Positions 35,188 through 45,554 are shown, counted from the first letter of the stretch. The stretch: 64,000 nucleotides of DNA from Chryseobacterium oncorhynchi (GCF_002899895.1 NZ_PPEI02000007.1:1-64000); one strand, 5' to 3'. The notes: generated from the letters alone by a model not told the origin. Translations and numbers: made by a program.

Positions 35188-35229
35188 TTTATTGTTGTTT
35201 TAATTTATTTATTATTTTATTAATGCTCA

Positions 35230-35237
35230 CAAATTTA
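35230..35237 (-). promoter_or_regulatory. -7 box of sucD
   Basis: An exact TAnnTTTG match (TAAATTTG on the minus strand), 43 bp upstream of the ATG. No TTG at the usual -33 distance. Confidence 0.45.
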
Positions 35238-35277
35238 CTCAAATTTCTTTGAATTTGGATAAAACCTTTGGAATTGT

Positions 35278-36180
35278 TTATTTGAGATTTCTCAGTTTTA
35301 CTTCTTTTTTCAGATATGTTTTGAAATCTTCTGCAAACATCCCAATATAGGTTCCTTTTTCAAGATCTCTGTTCACTCCGGTTTTCCCTAAAATTACAGA
35401 TCCGCTCTCAATTTTATTGCCTGAAGCCATACCCACTTGTCCCCATAATGTTACCTCATCTCCAATCACACAACATCCTGCAATTCCAACCTGAGAAGCT
35501 ATTAGACATTTTTTTCCAATAATTGTATCGTGTCCGATTTGAATTTGATTATCCAAAACAGAACCCTCCCCAATAATAGTAGAGTCTGTAACTCCTCTAT
35601 CAATGGTACATCCATTACCGATTTCTACATTGTTCTCAATAACCACATTTCCTACTGAGATTAAACGGTCAAAATTCCCATTTAATTTTCTGTAATAAAA
35701 AGCATCACCACCCAAAACTGTATTAGATTGAATAATGACATTATCCCCAATAACTGATCTGTCGCCGATGACAACATTTGGAAAAATTAAAGTATTTTTT
35801 CCAATTTTCACATTGTTTCCGATAACAGCAGATGAGTGAATTTTTGTACCCTCACCAATTTCTACATCATGAAGTTCTTCTGTGAAGTTATAAATTCTTG
35901 TAAAATGAGTATTGATCTTATTAAAATCCCTGAACGGATCATCAGAAACTAAAAGTGCTTTTCCTTCCGGGCACTCTACTTCTTTATCAATTAAGATAAT
36001 GGTGGCAGCAGAATTTAATGCCTTGTCATAATATTTGGGATGATTGACAAATACAATCTCTCCCGGCTTCACCATATGGATTTCGTTGGAACCTAGTACC
36101 TCAAAATCTTCTGGACCAACAAATTTGGAGCCTATTAAATCTGCAATTGTTTTAAGCTTTTGTGGAGAATGAAATCTCAT
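35278..36180 (-). CDS. LpxD-like acyltransferase, second paralogue
   Basis: 300 residues. An N-terminal LpxD-type non-repeat domain (about 1-95) with [22 protein letters not shown], then a left-handed beta-helix of I-G-x-x-x hexapeptide repeats (about 100-280) with the catalytic-type His in [10 protein letters not shown]. It differs from the main LpxD at 39096-40127 in length and N-domain. UDP-3-O-acylglucosamine N-acyltransferase activity is the family default, but this paralogue may act on a different nucleotide sugar or acyl chain. It lies between efp and sucD on the same strand, 70 bp after efp. Confidence 0.75.
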   Translation of the reverse strand: MRFHSPQKLKTIADLIGSKFVGPEDFEVLGSNEIHMVKPGEIVFVNHPKYYDKALNSAATIILIDKEVECPEGKALLVSDDPFRDFNKINTHFTRIYNFTEELHDVEIGEGTKIHSSAVIGNNVKIGKNTLIFPNVVIGDRSVIGDNVIIQSNTVLGGDAFYYRKLNGNFDRLISVGNVVIENNVEIGNGCTIDRGVTDSTIIGEGSVLDNQIQIGHDTIIGKKCLIASQVGIAGCCVIGDEVTLWGQVGMASGNKIESGSVILGKTGVNRDLEKGTYIGMFAEDFKTYLKKEVKLRNLK

Positions 36181-36250
36181 AACAATAGATTTTCTTATAA
36201 AACAAAATTCGGAGTGCTAGTGCAAACCGAATTTATGTAAATTTTATTTA

Positions 36251-36814
36251 TTATTTTACTCTTTCTAAGTAGCTACCGTCTTCAGTGCTTACTTTAATTC
36301 TGTCTCCTGGTTCAATGAACAAAGGAACCATTACTCTTGCACCTGTTTCAACGATTGCGTTTTTCAGCGCGTTTGTAGCAGTGTTTCCTTTTACTCCCGG
36401 ATCAGCCTCAATAACATCTAAGTATACAGATTGAGGAAGTTCAGCAGAAAGTGGAGTTTCATCAGCCTCTTTCAAAATGATTGTCACTTCTTCACCTGCT
36501 TTCATCAAGTTTGAGTTTTCAATCATTTCTTTATTTAAATATAACTGAGAAAAATCATCGTTATTCATGAAGTGGAAACCGTTCTCATCATCGTAAAGAT
36601 ACTGGAACTTTCTTGTGATTACTTTTACTTCATCAATTTTGTGACCAGCAGAGAATGTATTATCTAATACCTTTCCATTTGTCACAGATTTTAGTTTTGT
36701 TCTTACGAATGCAGGACCTTTTCCTGGTTTTACGTGAAGAAACTCAATTACTTTAAAAATATCATTGCTATATTCGATGCAAAGACCTTTTCTGATATCG
36801 TTACTTGTTGCCAT
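36251..36814 (-). CDS. efp: Translation elongation factor P
   Basis: 187 residues, the usual three beta-barrel domains. The modification-site loop is PGKGPAFVR, with the lysine preserved at its tip. EF-P relieves ribosome stalling at proline runs. It lies 96 bp downstream of lpxA on the same strand, a common arrangement in Bacteroidota linking it with lipid A genes. Confidence 0.95.
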   Translation of the reverse strand: MATSNDIRKGLCIEYSNDIFKVIEFLHVKPGKGPAFVRTKLKSVTNGKVLDNTFSAGHKIDEVKVITRKFQYLYDDENGFHFMNNDDFSQLYLNKEMIENSNLMKAGEEVTIILKEADETPLSAELPQSVYLDVIEADPGVKGNTATNALKNAIVETGARVMVPLFIEPGDRIKVSTEDGSYLERVK

Positions 36815-36910
36815 TAATATATAATTATTCTTTTGTTTAGTTTTTATTGGCTCTTATAAGCAAATGTGCTTTCTCAGCATTCTTTACCTTTTTGCCATTT
36901 CAACTACTTA

Positions 36911-37705
36911 TTAGTTGCTTTCTTTGGTGGTTCCATAGCCTTTCACAATACCTCTTGGAGAGTTTTGGATAAACTGTAGGATTTCATCTCTTTCAGCAGT
37001 AGGTAGCATTTCTTTTTCAATGTATGCTAACGCTTGGGAAACGTTCATTTTCATTTGGAAAATTGTTCTGTAGATTTTTTGAATTTCGAAAATCTTCTCA
37101 TTAGTAAATCCTCTTCTTCTTAAACCTACGGAATTGATACCTGCATAAGACATTGGTTCTCTAGCTACTTTCACGTAAGGTGGAATATCTTTTCTTACCA
37201 GAGTACCTCCGGAAATCATTACATGTTTCCCAATTTTACCAAATTGGTGAACAGCCGATAAACCTCCCATTACAGTGTAATCTCCAATCTCCACATGTCC
37301 TGCAATACCACAACCGTTTACAATGATAACGTGATCTCCGATGACGCAGTCATGTGCAATGTGTGAAGTAGCCATAATAAGGCAGTTAGCCCCTATTTTA
37401 GTATGACCTAAGGCTTTTGTACCTCTGTTTACCGTAACACATTCTCTGATCGTTGTATCATCACCGATAATTACCTGGGTGTCTTCACCATCAAATTTCA
37501 GATCCTGAGGGATTGCAGAGATTACAGTCCCGGGAAAAATTCTACAATTCTTCCCTATTCTTGCCCCATCCATGATGGTAACATTTGGACCAATCCATGT
37601 TCCTTCTCCAATTTCTACGTCCCCAGCAATTGTAGTAAAAGGTTCTACAATTACATTTTTGCTGATTTTTGCGCGTTTATCTACGGCTGCTAATTGATGA
37701 ATCAT
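36911..37705 (-). CDS. lpxA: UDP-N-acetylglucosamine O-acyltransferase
   Basis: 264 residues. A left-handed beta-helix of hexapeptide repeats with the catalytic His in SHIAHDCVIGDH, plus the family C-terminal helical domain (NSVGLRRRGFTNEKI, QIYRTIF-like). It transfers the 3-hydroxyacyl chain from ACP to UDP-GlcNAc, the first step of lipid A synthesis. Its start codon directly follows the stop of lpxC/fabZ with no gap, so the lpxD-lpxC/fabZ-lpxA genes are an operon. Confidence 0.95.
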   Translation of the reverse strand: MIHQLAAVDKRAKISKNVIVEPFTTIAGDVEIGEGTWIGPNVTIMDGARIGKNCRIFPGTVISAIPQDLKFDGEDTQVIIGDDTTIRECVTVNRGTKALGHTKIGANCLIMATSHIAHDCVIGDHVIIVNGCGIAGHVEIGDYTVMGGLSAVHQFGKIGKHVMISGGTLVRKDIPPYVKVAREPMSYAGINSVGLRRRGFTNEKIFEIQKIYRTIFQMKMNVSQALAYIEKEMLPTAERDEILQFIQNSPRGIVKGYGTTKESN

Positions 37706-39103
37706 TTAATCAACTTTATTTTTTGCAACTTGAGCCATAAGCTCTGCTTCTACTGCCACTGTGTCTCCTACATATCCGTACCCCTGCATGTGAACGATAC
37801 CTCTTCTGATAGGCTCAATCAATTCAATTTTGAATATAAGCGTATCTCCCGGAATTACTTTTCTCTTGAACTTCACTTTATCAATTTTAATAAAGTAAGT
37901 AGAATAGTTTTCTGGGTCGGGAACACTTGCCAAGACTAAGATACCCCCTGTTTGAGCCAAAGCTTCAACCTGAAGAACTCCAGGCATTACAGGTTCCTTA
38001 GGGAAATGTCCCACAAAGAAAGGTTCATTCATTGTTACATTTTTCAGTCCTACTACATGAGAGTCTGAAAGTTCAAGAATCTTATCGATTAATAAGAACG
38101 GAGGTCTGTGAGGCATAAGCTTCATAATTCCGTTGATATCAAATACCGGCTCTTTAGTTAAATCAAAGTCCGGAACGTTTTTCTTTTTCTGCAATTTCCA
38201 CTGACGGTTTAATTTCTTCGCAAATTGAGTATTCACAAAGTGTCCTGGTTTGTTGGCAATAACCTTACCTTTTATTTTCACACCTGCCAAAGCTAAATCA
38301 CCAATTACATCCAGTAATTTGTGTCTTGCTGCTTCGTTAGGATAGTTTAGGTTAAGATTATCTAGAATACCGTTTGGTCTGATGGAAACATTATCCTTAC
38401 CAAAGGCTTTCTTTAATTTTTCTGTAGTTTCCGGAGTAAGATCCTTATCTACATACACGATCGCATTGGAGATATCTCCCCCTTTGATCAATCCGTGGTC
38501 TAAAAGCATTTCCAATTCATGTAAGAAACTGAATGTTCTTGCTGAAGAGATTTCGTCTTTAAACTCGGAGATATTTTTAAGAGTAGCATTTTGAGTTCCT
38601 AAAACTTTAGTTCCAAAATCTACCATTGTTGTTACTTCATAAGTATCTGAAGGAATGATTGTGATCTCTGAACCTGTAGCCGGATCGCTGTACGTAAGAA
38701 CTTCTTTTACGACCAGATATTCTCTGGCAATATTTTGATCCACAACCCCTACACTTTCGATAGCCTCTACAAAATATTTTGAAGATCCATCAAGGATAGG
38801 TGGCTCTGAAGCATCCATTTCCAACACTGCGTTGTCTATATCACAACCAACCAATGCTGCCAAAAGGTGCTCACAGGTAGTAATTTTTACGCCAAGCTTT
38901 TCTAATGTTGTACCTCTCTCTGTTGCTACTACATAATTAACATCAGCTTCAACCTGAGGATGTCCCTCCAAATCGGTTCTTACAAATACAAATCCCGTAT
39001 TTTCCTTTGCGGGTTTGATGGTAAGTTTTACTTCTTTACCAGTATGAAGGCCTATTCCAGAAAGAGTTACCTCTTCCTGAAGCGTTTTTTGCATATCACT
39101 CAT
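37706..39103 (-). CDS. lpxC/fabZ: Bifunctional UDP-3-O-acyl-GlcNAc deacetylase / hydroxyacyl-ACP dehydratase
   Basis: 465 residues from the ATG at 39103. The start overlaps the lpxD stop by 8 bp; an upstream TTG at 39130 is in frame but off-family. Residues 1-300 are the Zn-dependent LpxC (His79 in [21 protein letters not shown] with the other metal ligands), residues about 320-465 are FabZ with the hotdog motifs [11 protein letters not shown] and [20 protein letters not shown]. It commits lipid A synthesis and supplies unsaturated acyl-ACP for fatty acids. This fusion is known in Bacteroidota. Confidence 0.95.
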   Translation of the reverse strand: MSDMQKTLQEEVTLSGIGLHTGKEVKLTIKPAKENTGFVFVRTDLEGHPQVEADVNYVVATERGTTLEKLGVKITTCEHLLAALVGCDIDNAVLEMDASEPPILDGSSKYFVEAIESVGVVDQNIAREYLVVKEVLTYSDPATGSEITIIPSDTYEVTTMVDFGTKVLGTQNATLKNISEFKDEISSARTFSFLHELEMLLDHGLIKGGDISNAIVYVDKDLTPETTEKLKKAFGKDNVSIRPNGILDNLNLNYPNEAARHKLLDVIGDLALAGVKIKGKVIANKPGHFVNTQFAKKLNRQWKLQKKKNVPDFDLTKEPVFDINGIMKLMPHRPPFLLIDKILELSDSHVVGLKNVTMNEPFFVGHFPKEPVMPGVLQVEALAQTGGILVLASVPDPENYSTYFIKIDKVKFKRKVIPGDTLIFKIELIEPIRRGIVHMQGYGYVGDTVAVEAELMAQVAKNKVD

Positions 39104-40127
39104 TAGTATTATCTTTTGAGTTATTCTCAAGATTATTTATTCTGTTGACTATTCCGGGTAAATTCCTGAAGTGAACATAGCTTCTCAAATAGTCATTATA
39201 GCTGATTGCTGGTGAACCATACAACGTTTCTCTATCATTAACACTGGAGTTCACGCCACTCTGAGCTTGAATTTTCACTTGGTTTCCGATTTTGATATGT
39301 CCAACAACTCCTACCTGACCTCCAATTTGATTCCAATCCCCAATGGTAGTAGAACCTGCTATTCCTGCTTGCGCTGCAATTACATTATTCTGACCAATTT
39401 TCACGTTGTGAGCAATCTGAATCAGATTATCAATTTTTGTTCCTTTCCCAATGATAGTAGAGCCTATTGTTGCTCTATCGATGCTACAGTTTGAACCGAT
39501 TTCTACATCATCTTCAATAATGACATTTCCAAGCTGTGGAATTTTTTTAAACCCTTCAGCTGTCGGTTGAAACCCAAAACCATCACCTCCTACTACCGTA
39601 TTGGAGTGAATCACACAATTATCTCCAATAATACAGTAGTCGTAAATTCTGGCTCCACTGTCAATTTTACAGTTTTTACCAATTTTCACTCCTTTTCCTA
39701 TATATACATGTGGATAGATCTGTGAACCCTCCCCGATCTTGGCTTTTTCAGAAACATATGTAAATGCTCCTATATAAGCTCTATCACCTATTACGGCTGT
39801 ATCATGGATGGATGAGCCATCTTCAATACCCTCTTTTCTTCCTCTCATTTCCTGATACAAATTCATCAGGACCTGAAAAGATAAGTAGGCATCTTTTACA
39901 ACGATTAAGGTAGGGGCATAACTATTTTCATTCAGAAGTTTTTCCGAAACGATGATAACAGAGCACTTTGAGGTATCCAAAAAATGAGAAAATCTATCTT
40001 GTGCTATAAAAGAAAGATGTCCTGATTCTCCATTTTCAATTGGAGAAACCCCTGTAATAAGTGCAGTCTCGTCACCTATTATTTTTCCGTCAATAAAACT
40101 TGCAATTTGCGAAGCTGTAAATTCCAT
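39096..40127 (-). CDS. lpxD: UDP-3-O-acylglucosamine N-acyltransferase
   Basis: 343 residues from the ATG at 40127 ([14 protein letters not shown]); an in-frame TTG at 40136 is less likely. The uridine-binding N-domain and the left-handed beta-helix are both full, with catalytic-type His in [10 protein letters not shown] and an arginine-containing C-terminal helix. It adds the second acyl chain in lipid A synthesis and is the first gene of the lipid A operon. A TATCTTTG box ends 6 bp upstream of the ATG with a TTTG element 17 bp further, which suggests a nearly leaderless transcript. Confidence 0.93.
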   Translation of the reverse strand: MEFTASQIASFIDGKIIGDETALITGVSPIENGESGHLSFIAQDRFSHFLDTSKCSVIIVSEKLLNENSYAPTLIVVKDAYLSFQVLMNLYQEMRGRKEGIEDGSSIHDTAVIGDRAYIGAFTYVSEKAKIGEGSQIYPHVYIGKGVKIGKNCKIDSGARIYDYCIIGDNCVIHSNTVVGGDGFGFQPTAEGFKKIPQLGNVIIEDDVEIGSNCSIDRATIGSTIIGKGTKIDNLIQIAHNVKIGQNNVIAAQAGIAGSTTIGDWNQIGGQVGVVGHIKIGNQVKIQAQSGVNSSVNDRETLYGSPAISYNDYLRSYVHFRNLPGIVNRINNLENNSKDNTNE

Positions 40128-40133
40128 ATTCTG

Positions 40134-40162
40134 CAAAGATAAGAAATTCTATAATTTGCAAA
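40134..40162 (-). promoter_or_regulatory. Two-box promoter of the lipid A operon
   Basis: On the minus strand TTTG (40159-40162) and TATCTTTG (40134-40141) with 17-bp spacing. The -7 box ends 6 bp before the lpxD ATG, so the transcript would start a few bases before it. Confidence 0.6.
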
Positions 40163-40206
40163 CATTTTTTGGTTTCAGATCGTAAATTTTAATATTATTT
40201 AAGAAT

Positions 40207-41424
40207 CTAGTTAGAGATATCTCTCGGAAACATAAGGATATAGCGTGTTGTTTTGTTTACCATTAATCCTGATAAAAGCTGATCTTCAGACTCATGAAGT
40301 TTCATTCTTCTGCCATTTTTTTGCAATAAATAGATCGGTTGCTTTTCTGTATCATAAGGTAAAAGCTTTCTTTTTATCTCCTGAACCAATTCTTTTCCGT
40401 TATTGATACCAAAAAATTCATTGGTATTTTTTACTTTTTCATTAATAATTTCATCGTTGAATGGATGTGATGAAATAATTGTTTTGGGAAGATTTCTCTG
40501 AATGACACTTTTACACCAATAAGACAGTACAAAATCATCAGAGTTCTGCCATTCTTTCATTGCCTGAATGATATCATTATCGTCTAGTTGGGTAAATCTT
40601 TCTACATCTTCATTGGTTGCAGAGCTTTTACTACGGTATAAGAAATACTTCAGATTATCCGTTGCAGGCAGTTCTACTCCCTGAGAGATCAGATATTTTG
40701 CTCTTTCAAGAATTTTAACCAATAGAAACTCTGCAAGAGCTGATGTCTTATGATAATATACCTGCCAGTACATGAACATTCTGGCCGTTAAAAAGTTTTC
40801 AATAGAATATATTCCCTTTGCATCGATAACCAGCTCTCCTTCTTCACAGACATTCATCATGGAAATAATTCTTTGGGTATTAATATTTCCCTCCGAAACT
40901 CCTGTAAAAAAGCTATCTCTATTCAGATAATCCAGCCTGTCTACATCCAATTGAGATGAGATAAGCTGATTGAAGAATTTTCTGTGGTATTTTCCCTGAA
41001 ACATTTCAATAGCCATCGAAAGTTGCCCATCAAACTCTTCGTTTAATTTATTCATGAGCAACAGCGAAAGGTTTTCGTGATGCCAGTCATCCATTAGCAT
41101 ACTTTCCAGTGCGTGGGAAAACGGACCATGTCCGATATCGTGCATTAAAATTGCCAACATTGCTCCTTTTTCTTCTTCCTCAGAGATTTTGACACCTTTC
41201 TGCCTTAATGTTTCTAGTGCTGTAAACATCAAATGCATAGCTCCTAAGGCATGATGAAACCTCGTATGCGTCGCTCCGGGAAAAATAAGATTCAAAAGTC
41301 CGGTTTGTCCTATTCTTCTCAGTCTCTGGAAGTAAGGATGTTCAATAATATCGAATAAAATTTCGTGTGGAATTTTGATAAACCCGTGAACAGGATCGTT
41401 GATAATTTTTAGCTTATTCTGCAT
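40207..41424 (-). CDS. HD-domain phosphohydrolase, dNTPase/SAMHD1-like
   Basis: 405 residues from the ATG at 41424 (MQNKLKIINDPVHGF); the open frame to 41448 uses TTG and adds nothing. The HD metal site is visible as HTRFHHALGAMHL, MHDIGHGPFSHALE and the later DVDRLDYL motif. The family hydrolyses deoxynucleotides or acts as a phosphohydrolase on other nucleotides. It is a single gene just upstream of the lipid A operon. A TAACTTTG box (41446-41453) is 21 bp upstream of the ATG. Confidence 0.85.
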   Translation of the reverse strand: MQNKLKIINDPVHGFIKIPHEILFDIIEHPYFQRLRRIGQTGLLNLIFPGATHTRFHHALGAMHLMFTALETLRQKGVKISEEEEKGAMLAILMHDIGHGPFSHALESMLMDDWHHENLSLLLMNKLNEEFDGQLSMAIEMFQGKYHRKFFNQLISSQLDVDRLDYLNRDSFFTGVSEGNINTQRIISMMNVCEEGELVIDAKGIYSIENFLTARMFMYWQVYYHKTSALAEFLLVKILERAKYLISQGVELPATDNLKYFLYRSKSSATNEDVERFTQLDDNDIIQAMKEWQNSDDFVLSYWCKSVIQRNLPKTIISSHPFNDEIINEKVKNTNEFFGINNGKELVQEIKRKLLPYDTEKQPIYLLQKNGRRMKLHESEDQLLSGLMVNKTTRYILMFPRDISN

Positions 41425-41445
41425 TGAATCGTCAATATTAGTAAA

Positions 41446-41453
41446 CAAAGTTA
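41446..41453 (-). promoter_or_regulatory. -7 box of the HD-domain gene
   Basis: TAACTTTG on the minus strand, an exact match to TAnnTTTG. It supports the ATG at 41424 over the TTG at 41448, which it overlaps. Confidence 0.5.
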
Positions 41454-41642
41454 GGGATTTTAAATTTTAGGGATGATTAAATTAGTATTAATAGCAGGGA
41501 GTAAAAAGTTAGAAGAGTAAAGAGTCAGGCTTAATGTTACTATGAAATAGCAATTACTCAAAATCGAAACTGTTTATTGAATACAAAAATCACCTCTTTC
41601 TACCCCAACATATTTATCTTATCAAATATTCTGTAATAACCA

Positions 41643-41673
41643 TTGCATCTGTTATTTTTTAAATTTATCTTTG
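41643..41673 (+). promoter_or_regulatory. Two-box promoter of the S41 protease gene
   Basis: TTG (41643-41645) and TATCTTTG (41666-41673) with 20-bp spacing, the classical Bacteroidota arrangement. It excludes the first start of the open frame at 41643 and supports the ATG at 41694. Confidence 0.75.
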
Positions 41674-41693
41674 AGAAAACCCAATACCTTTTG

Positions 41694-43334
41694 ATGAGAA
41701 AATATCTTTTTTTCATTTTATTATTTTTAAGTCTACATTGTTCTGCACAGATTTTATCTGAAAATCAAAAACTGGAATCCCTCTGCAAAGTTTGGGGATT
41801 TTTGAAATATTACCATCCACATGTAGCAAAAGGTGATATAAACTGGGATAAGCAACTTCTCAAAAAAATCAATGAGATTGAAAGCATTCATGATAAAACC
41901 GGGTTAAACAATTTATACGCTGCCTGGATTGACAGTTTGGGAAAAGTAGAAGAATGTAAGGAATGCTTACAAAAGGATAACAAAACTTATTTTTTGAAAA
42001 ACTTTGATCTAAGCTGGATAGACAATACCGATATATTTACTGAAAGCACTGCTCAAAAGCTTCATTATATTGAAACTAACCGCAATATTGGAAGTAATCA
42101 TTATATAGGAAAAGGTGGAAGAAAAATATACTTCAGAAATGAAGATTCCTATGGATCAAAATTTACTTCCGGATCAATCAGTTTGCTGGAACTATTCAGA
42201 TACTGGAATTATGTAGAATATTTCTTTCCTTATAAATATGAAACTGATCAAAACTGGAATGATGTTCTGAGAGAAATGATTCCAAAATTTCTTACTGTTC
42301 AGAATGATAAAGATTATCACTTGACTTTAGCAGAATTGGTAGCAAAAATAGATGATTCACACGCCTTTCTTTTTTCAACACTGGTAAGCCTTAATCAATA
42401 TGGTAACAGAAAACTTCCTGTGGAATATTCTTATGCAGAGGGAAAATTAATCATAACAAAAATAAATACCAATCGATTTCATGAGAAAACCCCTTTCTAT
42501 GTAGGAGATATTATTTATGACGTTAACGGCAAAACTATTCCAGAAATGGTCAACAGCTATGGGAAATATATTTCTGCATCTAATTCCTGGGGGAAAGTAA
42601 ATAAGGTGAAAAGTAAACTTCTTTTCAATAATATGGATTCTATTTCCGTTAAGTTGGAAAGAGATGGACAGAATATGGAAGTTGTGGCCAAAACATATTT
42701 CCTTAAAGATATTATCAGTAAGAAAAATCCAACTCTTCAAAAGTGGAAATTTCTGGATCAGGAAAAGAAAATTGGGTATGTTAATATGGGAGTGATCACC
42801 AAGGAAGATCTGGATGAGATGTACAGAAATCTACGATCTACAAAGTCCATTATTTTTGATCTTCGAAATTATCCTAAACTGACAATTCTGCCTTTAAGTG
42901 AGATTTTGCTTCCACAAGCAACTATTTATTATCAATTCAATTTCCCTGAAACCAATTATCCAGGTAAATTTTACAGCAGAAAAAACAGCATCGGAAAAAA
43001 AAATCCTGAACACTATAAAGGAAATGTAATAGTTTTGGTAGATGAGAATACTCAAAGCCAGGCTGAAACCACCACTATGATGTTCAAACAACATCCAAAA
43101 GCAAAGATAATAGGAAGTAATACTTCGGGGGCCAACGGAGATATCATCAGATTTAAGCTTGCGGATCTGGACACATGCTTCACCGGTCTTGGTGCTTATT
43201 ATCCGGATGGTAGAGAAACCCAAAGAATTGGGATCATTCCCGATATCCTCATAAAGCCTACAGTGGACGGAATCAAAAATGGAAAGGATGAAGTGTTGGA
43301 AAGAGCTTTGATGTATATAAAAAACAATGAATAA
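41694..43334 (+). CDS. Exported S41-family peptidase
   Basis: 546 residues from the ATG at 41694, with signal peptide MRKYLFFILLFLSLHCSAQ. Upstream residues to 41643 would overlap the promoter. A PDZ-like segment is seen around residues 260-300 (FYVGDIIYDVNGKTI), and the tail-specific protease fold follows, with the nucleophile Ser455 in TQSQAETT and the supporting GSNTSGANGD loop. Related enzymes process exported or lipoprotein substrates. It is transcribed alone, 131 bp before porX. Confidence 0.82.
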   Translation: MRKYLFFILLFLSLHCSAQILSENQKLESLCKVWGFLKYYHPHVAKGDINWDKQLLKKINEIESIHDKTGLNNLYAAWIDSLGKVEECKECLQKDNKTYFLKNFDLSWIDNTDIFTESTAQKLHYIETNRNIGSNHYIGKGGRKIYFRNEDSYGSKFTSGSISLLELFRYWNYVEYFFPYKYETDQNWNDVLREMIPKFLTVQNDKDYHLTLAELVAKIDDSHAFLFSTLVSLNQYGNRKLPVEYSYAEGKLIITKINTNRFHEKTPFYVGDIIYDVNGKTIPEMVNSYGKYISASNSWGKVNKVKSKLLFNNMDSISVKLERDGQNMEVVAKTYFLKDIISKKNPTLQKWKFLDQEKKIGYVNMGVITKEDLDEMYRNLRSTKSIIFDLRNYPKLTILPLSEILLPQATIYYQFNFPETNYPGKFYSRKNSIGKKNPEHYKGNVIVLVDENTQSQAETTTMMFKQHPKAKIIGSNTSGANGDIIRFKLADLDTCFTGLGAYYPDGRETQRIGIIPDILIKPTVDGIKNGKDEVLERALMYIKNNE

Positions 43335-43465
43335 CAGAGGATATACAGAAAATGCCCTCAGAGATTTTCATTTAACTAATATTTAACTTTTAAACTTTCG
43401 ATTTTGTGAGATTTTAAAAGGAATTGGTCAACATTTTGATACAATAATCATGTAAAAAATAAATT

Positions 43466-45010
43466 ATGTCAGAAAAGATATTATGGATCGATGATGAAAT
43501 AGATTTACTTAAACCTCATATCGTATTTTTAGAGAAAAAAGGTTACCTGGTAACCCCTGTTAACAACGTGAATGAGGCTTTGGAACTTATGGATTCAGAA
43601 AAATTTGCTTTAACGCTCATTGATGAAAATATGCCTGGCATTTCCGGGTTGGAAGCCATCCCTATGATCAAGGAAAAAGATAATTCCTTAAAAATTGTAA
43701 TGGTGACCAAAAGTGAGGAGGAACACATCATGGAAGAAGCCATTGGCTCTCAAATTGCCGATTATATATTAAAGCCTGTCAATCCTAATCAGATATTACT
43801 TTCCTTAAAGAAAAATCTTCAGGAGGACAACTTGGTAGAACAAAAAACCATTTTACAATACCAACAGGAATTCAGAAATCTTTCCATGGAACTTTCTTAC
43901 TTGAGAACGTACCAGGAGTGGGCTGAATATTACAAGAAGATCCTTAGCTGGGAAATTAAATTTGACAAGGTAGCAGATAATGAGTTTGCCGATCTTCTAC
44001 AATCTCAAAAAGAGGAGGCCAACATCCAGTTTGCAAAGTTTATTGAAAAAAATTATGAACACTGGCTAACTGATTCTGACAAGCCAATGATGAGTCATAC
44101 CCTTTTCAAAGAAAAAGTAAAGCCTGAAGTTGAAAAAGATAAAGTACTCTTATTAATGGTAGACAATCTTCGTTTCGATCAATGGAAAGTTATTGAGCCT
44201 TTGTTCACGAAATATTATAATAAAATTTCGGAGGATTATTACTATAGTATTCTCCCTACTGCAACACAATATGCAAGAAATTCTTTCTTTGCAGGATTAA
44301 TGCCATCAGAGATTGAAAAACGTTTCCCTGAAAAATGGTTTAATGACAATGAAGAAGGAAACAAGAATGAATTTGAACGTGATTTCTTGGAAGATCAAAT
44401 GAAAAGAATTGGTATTGGGAACAAATCCATGAAGTATCTTAAAGTACTGAACGCTGATTTTGAAAGAAAAATCTATGATGATTTTAATCAACATAAAAAC
44501 AATGATCTCTTGGTGATCGTATATAACTTTATTGATATCCTTTCCCATGCTAAAACCGATAACCATATTGTAGATCAGCTGATCCGTGATGATAAAACAT
44601 TCCGATCACTGACATTCAACTGGTTTGAAAATTCTTCATTACTGAAAATTGTTAAAGCAGCGGCAGAAAATGGCTATAAATTAGTCATTACAACAGACCA
44701 CGGAACAGTTTACGTTAAAAAACCAAGTAAAGTTGTTGGAGATAGAGAAACCTCTACTAATATCCGATATAAAACCGGTAAAAGTTTAACATACGATGAT
44801 AGCGATGTATGGGCTATTACCAATCCTGAAAAACTTTTCCTTCCAAAAGGAAACCTAAGCTCGAAGTATATCTTTGCTAAAAACAATATATTCCTGGCTT
44901 ATCCAAAGAATTACAATCATTTTGTAAATTACTATAAAGAAACCTACCAACATGGTGGAATTTCACTGGAAGAATGTATTATTCCTATCTGTGTTTTAGA
45001 ACCCAAGTAG
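43466..45010 (+). CDS. porX: T9SS regulator PorX (response regulator with PglZ domain)
   Basis: 514 residues. The N-terminal receiver (1-120) has the phosphoacceptor Asp53 in LIDENMPG and Lys102-type residue in LKPVNP. A helical linker follows, then a PglZ domain of the alkaline phosphatase fold (about 220-514) with metal-binding MVDNLRFDQW, TTDHGTVYV and QHGGISLEECI. In Porphyromonas PorX works with the kinase PorY and an extracytoplasmic sigma factor to express T9SS genes. It is encoded alone here, without a partner kinase. Confidence 0.92.
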   Translation: MSEKILWIDDEIDLLKPHIVFLEKKGYLVTPVNNVNEALELMDSEKFALTLIDENMPGISGLEAIPMIKEKDNSLKIVMVTKSEEEHIMEEAIGSQIADYILKPVNPNQILLSLKKNLQEDNLVEQKTILQYQQEFRNLSMELSYLRTYQEWAEYYKKILSWEIKFDKVADNEFADLLQSQKEEANIQFAKFIEKNYEHWLTDSDKPMMSHTLFKEKVKPEVEKDKVLLLMVDNLRFDQWKVIEPLFTKYYNKISEDYYYSILPTATQYARNSFFAGLMPSEIEKRFPEKWFNDNEEGNKNEFERDFLEDQMKRIGIGNKSMKYLKVLNADFERKIYDDFNQHKNNDLLVIVYNFIDILSHAKTDNHIVDQLIRDDKTFRSLTFNWFENSSLLKIVKAAAENGYKLVITTDHGTVYVKKPSKVVGDRETSTNIRYKTGKSLTYDDSDVWAITNPEKLFLPKGNLSSKYIFAKNNIFLAYPKNYNHFVNYYKETYQHGGISLEECIIPICVLEPK

Positions 45011-45028
45011 TTTATTTAATTTTAGGTT

Positions 45029-45068
45029 TAAAGCGGAAAAAATCAATTGATTTTTTCCGCTTCTTTAT
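45029..45068 (+). terminator. Terminator of porX
   Basis: A perfect 32-nt inverted repeat (45031-45046 with 45047-45062), with the hairpin loop formed by the central TCAATTGA, followed by CTTTATTT. Confidence 0.85.
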
Positions 45069-45120
45069 TTAAGGCATTTATTTTGCATGGTAAGAAACAT
45101 CCATAAATAAATATAAACCT

Positions 45121-45498
45121 ATGAAAAGAACCATTTTTATTACAGCAACACTAGCCGCATTATTTTTAACTTCATGTAATAAAGAAAAGAGTGCAACAGA
45201 TTCTTCATCTGCAACCACAGACAGCATTGCGTCAAAACCATCTGATTCCGCAGCTGTTTCCGGTAATAAGGATGAAATTGTAAAAAGTACATCAAAGGAC
45301 AATAGTGGAAAAACATTGGAAATGACTTTCAACAACACTAAAAATACTGCTACAGTAGTCTTTAACAAAGAAACGATTGAATTACAAGGACAAAAGCCCG
45401 CATCTGGAATCTGGTATAAGAATGACCATTATGAACTTAGAGGAAAAGGTGAAGAAATTGAACTGACAAAAGACGGTAAAACAGTTTTTAAAAAATAA
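45121..45498 (+). CDS. MliC-like lysozyme-inhibitor lipoprotein
   Basis: 125 residues with lipobox FLTSC (Cys19). A low-complexity Ser/Asp/Ala linker (about 24-50) joins the membrane anchor to a small domain (about 50-125) with the MliC features: a strand pair with LEMTFNN, VVFNKETIELQ, and the ASGIWYKNDHYELRGKGEEIEL end. MliC/PliC proteins bind and block C-type lysozyme. The cysteines of the classic fold are not all present, so an inhibitor role is likely but not proven. Confidence 0.72.
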   Translation: MKRTIFITATLAALFLTSCNKEKSATDSSSATTDSIASKPSDSAAVSGNKDEIVKSTSKDNSGKTLEMTFNNTKNTATVVFNKETIELQGQKPASGIWYKNDHYELRGKGEEIELTKDGKTVFKK

Positions 45499-45518
45499 AA
45501 TATCTTACTAAAAAAGAT

Positions 45519-45554
45519 AAAAGTCGGTTTTGAAATTCAAAATCGACTTTTTTA
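45519..45554 (+). terminator. Terminator of the MliC-like gene
   Basis: A 16-bp stem (45519-45534 with 45536-45551) containing one G-U pair in RNA and a single unpaired central base, so real loop bases come from opening the inner pairs. The T run continues to 45553. Confidence 0.85.

Noticed and set aside
37706-39103. LpxC fused to FabZ as a novelty
   Set aside because: This fusion is established in Bacteroidota and not unusual.
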